The notes beneath the pieces are model-generated. The model was not told where the DNA came from. It worked only from the letters and a program-made list of their open reading frames with translations, and did no database searches. DNA of 45,831 bases from Eubacterium ruminantium (GTDB taxonomy: Bacteria; Bacillota; Clostridia; Lachnospirales; Lachnospiraceae): assembly GCF_900167085.1 (NCBI RefSeq), contig NZ_FUXA01000017.1, forward strand, positions 1 to 45,831, given 5' to 3'. Shown piece by piece: positions 42,845 to 45,831 of this stretch. A program made the position numbers and the translations under genes. Every line of letters starts with the position of its first letter. The stretch's first letter is position 1.

Positions 42845-43666
42845 ATGGATGATAAATTTAATGATTTAAAGAAGGAGATCCGAAGGCTTATTAGACTTGA
42901 TTACATTATGCCTGAAGATATTCCGGATATAGAATTATATATGGATCAGGTTATTCGATTTATGGATGTGCATCTTCAAAGGAGTGATCGTACTGACGGA
43001 GAGGATGATAAGACTCTCACAAAGACTATGATCAATAACTATACAAAGAATAAGATACTTCCGCCTCCTGAGAAGAAAAAATATTCCAAAGAGCATATCA
43101 TTATGCTGATATCTATTTATTATCTTAAGAATATTGCTTCAATCAGTGATATAAGAAAACTTTTGGACCCAATGATGGAAAGATATTTCAACAAGAAGGG
43201 TGAAGACGGAAGAAGTCTTACTGAGGTATACAGTGAGATCTTCAATCTTGAAAGAAGGCAGTATTTCAATATCGAGAACAGTATAATCAGAGCTGATGAG
43301 ATAGCTGAAATGAAAATGCCTGAAGAAGATGACGAATATCTTAAGAAAATGACGCTTGTTTATATGCTCGCATATGATATATATAGTAAGAAGCGTTATA
43401 TGGAGCATCTTATTGATGAGATAGATGAATCAGAGAAAAAGCGTAAGGCTAAGGAAAAGGCAAAAGCTGTCAGGGCTTCTGTGAAATGTGCAGCTAAGAA
43501 ATCGGCTGCCATGGATAAGAAAGCTGCCGCAAGAAAGGTTGCTGCTAAAAAAACTGCGGCAGGAAAAACGGCTGTGAGAAAAACTTCAGTTAGCAGAACC
43601 GGCGAAAGAATTAAGCAGGGCAGCACTGCTAAAAGTTCAGGCCGCCCAAATACTGATACAAAATAA
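42845..43666 (+). CDS. DUF1836 protein with a histone H1-like Lys/Ala-rich tail
   Basis: Residues about 55-165 match DUF1836, a MerR-like putative DNA-binding domain of Firmicutes: TKTMINNYTKNKILPPPEKK, then YSKEHIIMLISIYYLKNIAS. From about residue 195 to the end (273) the protein is a basic tail of Lys, Ala, Arg and Thr in KKxAA-type repeats, as in histone H1 or bacterial HctB-like DNA compaction proteins. The tail is not part of the DUF1836 family core. It could add non-specific DNA binding. The start follows the CNNM gene by 24 bases. Confidence 0.82.
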   Translation: MDDKFNDLKKEIRRLIRLDYIMPEDIPDIELYMDQVIRFMDVHLQRSDRTDGEDDKTLTKTMINNYTKNKILPPPEKKKYSKEHIIMLISIYYLKNIASISDIRKLLDPMMERYFNKKGEDGRSLTEVYSEIFNLERRQYFNIENSIIRADEIAEMKMPEEDDEYLKKMTLVYMLAYDIYSKKRYMEHLIDEIDESEKKRKAKEKAKAVRASVKCAAKKSAAMDKKAAARKVAAKKTAAGKTAVRKTSVSRTGERIKQGSTAKSSGRPNTDTK

Positions 43667-43699
43667 TCTTGTGTTGCAAAATGCCGGTAGCCGGATATA

Positions 43700-43806
43700 A
43701 TAAGCAGGAAACTGTTTGGTATGATTATAGGCGATTGAACGTAATAAACAGAAAACAGGTTGCCACAGTGGTGATACGTAGTATAAATAAGCAGGAAACT
43801 GTTTGG
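43700..43806. repeat. Three-copy repeat of about 43 bp after the DUF1836 gene
   Basis: ATAAGCAGGAAACTGTTTGG is exact at 43700-43719 and 43787-43806; a diverged copy starts at 43744 (ATAAACAGAAAACAGGTTGC). The periods are 44 and 43. The region 43667-43915 contains no supported gene, although it is open in one frame. Confidence 0.75.
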
Positions 43807-43915
43807 ATAATTGCAGGTGGACAGACGGTGGCATCACTAAATTATAAAACGGACATAACTTCCGGATAATATAAAGATTATAAAGAAAAATATATATAGA
43901 AAAGGAAAAAGATAA

Positions 43916-45574
43916 ATGATAAGCGCAAACAATATTTCACTCAGATTTGGTAAAAAGGCACTCTTCGAGGAGGTTAATATCAAATTCACACCGGGAAACT
44001 GCTATGGTCTTATAGGAGCAAATGGAGCAGGAAAATCAACATTTCTGAAGATCCTTTCAGGTGAACTTGAACCAACCAGCGGAGATGTTTCCATGGATCC
44101 GGGAGAAAGACTTTCGGTACTTCAGCAGGACCACTTCAAATACGATGCATATAATGTTATTGATACAGTTATCATGGGTAATAAGAGACTCTATGATATC
44201 ATGCAGGAGAAAGATGCAATCTATGCGAAAGAAGATTTTACTGAAGAAGATGGTATAAGAGCTTCAGAGCTTGAAGCTGAATTTGCTGAACTTGATGGAT
44301 GGAATGCGCAGGCAGATGCGGAAACTCTTCTTAATGGTTTAGGAGTTGAATCAGAATATCATTACAGTATGATGAGCGAACTTGATGGTAACCTTAAGGT
44401 CAAAGTTCTTCTTGCACAGGCACTCTTCGGAAATCCTGATGTACTTCTTCTCGATGAGCCGACAAACCATTTGGACCTCGATGCTATTGCATGGCTTGAA
44501 GAGTTCCTTATTAACTTTGAAAATACAGTTATCGTTGTCAGCCACGACAGATACTTCCTCAATAAAGTCTGCACACATACAGCAGACCTTGATTATGGCA
44601 AGATTCAGATCTATGCAGGTAACTATGACTTCTGGTATGAGTCAAGCCAGCTTATGATCCGTCAGATGAAGGAAGCAAATAAGAAGAAGGAAGAGAAGAT
44701 CAAGGAATTAAAAGAATTCATTGCAAGATTCTCTGCTAATGCAAGTAAATCAAAGCAGGCTACTTCTCGTAAAAAAGCTCTTGAGAAAATCGAGCTCGAC
44801 GAGATCAAACCTTCAAGCAGAAAATACCCATATATCGATTTCAGACCAAATCGTGAAATCGGAAATGAAGTTCTTACAGTTAAGAATATCAGCAAGACAG
44901 TTGATGGAGTGAAACTCCTTGATAATATTTCATTTACAGTAGGAAAAGAAGATAAGATAGCATTTGTAGGTCCAAATACACTTGCTACAACTATGCTCTT
45001 CAAGATCCTTGCAGGCGAAGAAGAACCTGATGAAGGTGAATACAAATGGGGTGTTACAACATCTCAGGGATATTTCCCTAAAGACAATACAAAAGAATTT
45101 GATAATGACCTTCTTATGGTTGACTGGCTTACACAGTATTCTGAAGAGAAGGATGCAACATACGTAAGAGGATTCCTTGGAAGAATGCTCTTCCCTGGTG
45201 ATGCAGGAACTAAGAAAGTTAAAGTCCTTTCCGGAGGAGAGAAGGTTCGATGCCTTCTGTCTAAGATAATGATTATGGGAAGCAACTGTCTTATCCTTGA
45301 TGAGCCTACAAACCACCTTGACATGGAATCTATCACATCACTCAATAATGCCCTTATCAAATTCCCGGGCGTTGTACTTTTTGCATGTCAGGATCATCAG
45401 TTCATTCAGACAACAGCTAACCGTATCATGGAGCTTACAGCTACAGGTCTTATCGATAAGCAGACAACATACGATGAATACCTTGATAGCGATGAACTCG
45501 CTAGAAAGCGTCAGATTATGAATATGGACATGTCTGTAAAGGATGAAGAGGAAGAAGAAAGCTCAGAAGAGTAA
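43916..45574 (+). CDS. ykpA: ABC-F family ATPase, YkpA/YbiT type
   Basis: The 552-residue soluble protein has two ABC ATPase domains and no membrane part, as in ABC-F translation factors. NBD1 has the Walker A motif GANGAGKST (34-42), a degenerate signature LDGNL (156-160), LLLDEPTNHLD and the switch SHD (209-211). The interdomain linker (about 245-305, with SANASKSKQATSRKK) is the YbiT/YkpA hallmark. NBD2 has GPNTLATT (352-359) in place of Walker A with no lysine, a good signature LSGGE (438-442) and CQD (491-493) instead of SHD. The first combined ATP site (Walker A1 with signature 2) looks active, the second looks dead. The role is probably on the ribosome; resistance is not implied. Confidence 0.9.
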   Translation: MISANNISLRFGKKALFEEVNIKFTPGNCYGLIGANGAGKSTFLKILSGELEPTSGDVSMDPGERLSVLQQDHFKYDAYNVIDTVIMGNKRLYDIMQEKDAIYAKEDFTEEDGIRASELEAEFAELDGWNAQADAETLLNGLGVESEYHYSMMSELDGNLKVKVLLAQALFGNPDVLLLDEPTNHLDLDAIAWLEEFLINFENTVIVVSHDRYFLNKVCTHTADLDYGKIQIYAGNYDFWYESSQLMIRQMKEANKKKEEKIKELKEFIARFSANASKSKQATSRKKALEKIELDEIKPSSRKYPYIDFRPNREIGNEVLTVKNISKTVDGVKLLDNISFTVGKEDKIAFVGPNTLATTMLFKILAGEEEPDEGEYKWGVTTSQGYFPKDNTKEFDNDLLMVDWLTQYSEEKDATYVRGFLGRMLFPGDAGTKKVKVLSGGEKVRCLLSKIMIMGSNCLILDEPTNHLDMESITSLNNALIKFPGVVLFACQDHQFIQTTANRIMELTATGLIDKQTTYDEYLDSDELARKRQIMNMDMSVKDEEEEESSEE

Positions 45575-45606
45575 TCGAATAAAATAATATAGGCCTTGTA
45601 CAGCCT

Positions 45607-45656
45607 AAAAAAGTTCACGCGGGAAGTATCGCAATACTTCCCGCGTGAACTTTTTT
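45607..45656 (+). terminator. Strong, bidirectional intrinsic terminator
   Basis: A perfect 23-bp stem (45607-45629 with 45634-45656, loop CGCA) has AAAAAA at its 5' base and TTTTTT at its 3' base. It can work on both strands and ends the ABC-F transcript. Confidence 0.95.
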
Positions 45657-45709
45657 GCTAAATATATGAATGATTTTTACGGCAATCCCCAAAAGCATTA
45701 TATATCCTT

Positions 45710-45831
45710 GGAATGAAAAAGCTTCAAGCAAAGTGCCCCGAAAGAAGTATTACATTAACGAATGAAGGGCGTTTTGTTTGAAACATAACATAATCCATTA
45801 GATATATATTTGTCTCTAGGAATGAAAAAGC
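45710..45831. repeat. Direct repeat GGAATGAAAAAGC at the window end
   Basis: GGAATGAAAAAGC occurs at 45710-45722 and 45819-45831 (period 109), each preceded by an AT-rich ATTA...ATATAT tract. Between them AAAGTGCCC (from about 45730) and GGGCGTTTT (from about 45768) could form a stem with wobble pairs. The second copy touches the window edge, so a longer series may follow. Confidence 0.5.

Noticed and set aside
43669-43869. 66-residue open frame after the DUF1836 gene
   Set aside because: It is made of the imperfect repeat and lacks a ribosome binding site; its composition does not resemble the neighbouring genes.

Overview
The window looks like a chromosomal segment of a low-GC Gram-positive Clostridia, most probably a Lachnospiraceae gut or rumen bacterium (family-level inference from gene style; no rRNA or other phylogenetic marker was seen). 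It is densely coded, almost entirely on the + strand, with AGGAGG-type ribosome binding sites and many intrinsic terminators. I see no tRNA, rRNA, CRISPR array, intact transposase or phage gene.

Layout. 1-360: no gene, three consecutive perfect hairpins. 361-7861: a Na/Pi cotransporter-PhoU protein, threonine synthase, the preQ0 cluster queD-queE-folE-queC behind a possible attenuator, and a lipid kinase. 7862-11152: an orphan prepilin-like protein with its own promoter, purB and a methyltransferase. 11240-17278: an EAL phosphodiesterase with a degenerate GGDEF domain, then a signalling/export block (response regulator, ABC ATPase, ABC-2 permease, histidine kinase, HTH regulator, small unknown protein). 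17281-22433: a minus-strand LysR regulator divergent from purA, a YcxB-like membrane protein, a Cof-type HAD phosphatase and NADP isocitrate dehydrogenase. 22481-28516: a 1,000-residue J-like/TPR protein translationally coupled to an HscC-like Hsp70, then an RlmI-like rRNA methyltransferase. 28725-32847: a methionine ABC importer (metN, metI, metQ) and citrate synthase. 32915-39629: an ECF sigma factor, its membrane-anchored putative anti-sigma factor, one decayed serpin remnant and three intact lipoprotein serpins. 40053-45574: cytoplasmic alpha-amylase, a CNNM/CorC-type membrane protein, a DUF1836 regulator with a histone-like tail, and a YkpA-type ABC-F protein.

Main discovery candidate. 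The sigma/serpin region looks like a self-contained envelope-defence regulon. A bipartite motif, TCC followed exactly 23 nt later by CGTATATA, lies before the sigma gene and before each of the four serpin loci (five copies; I noticed no sixth). This is the spacing expected of ECF promoters and suggests that the sigma factor drives its own operon and the serpin array. At the four serpin loci the -10 region also forms the 5' arm of a 12-13 bp hairpin, followed by a T-rich tract at three of them. A transcript arriving from upstream would fold it and terminate; a transcript started at the promoter would lack the 5' arm and pass. Each promoter would thus also be the terminator of the gene before it. 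The serpins share a conserved body but have divergent reactive-centre loops and linkers, as expected of surface protease inhibitors diversifying against different (host or competitor) proteases.
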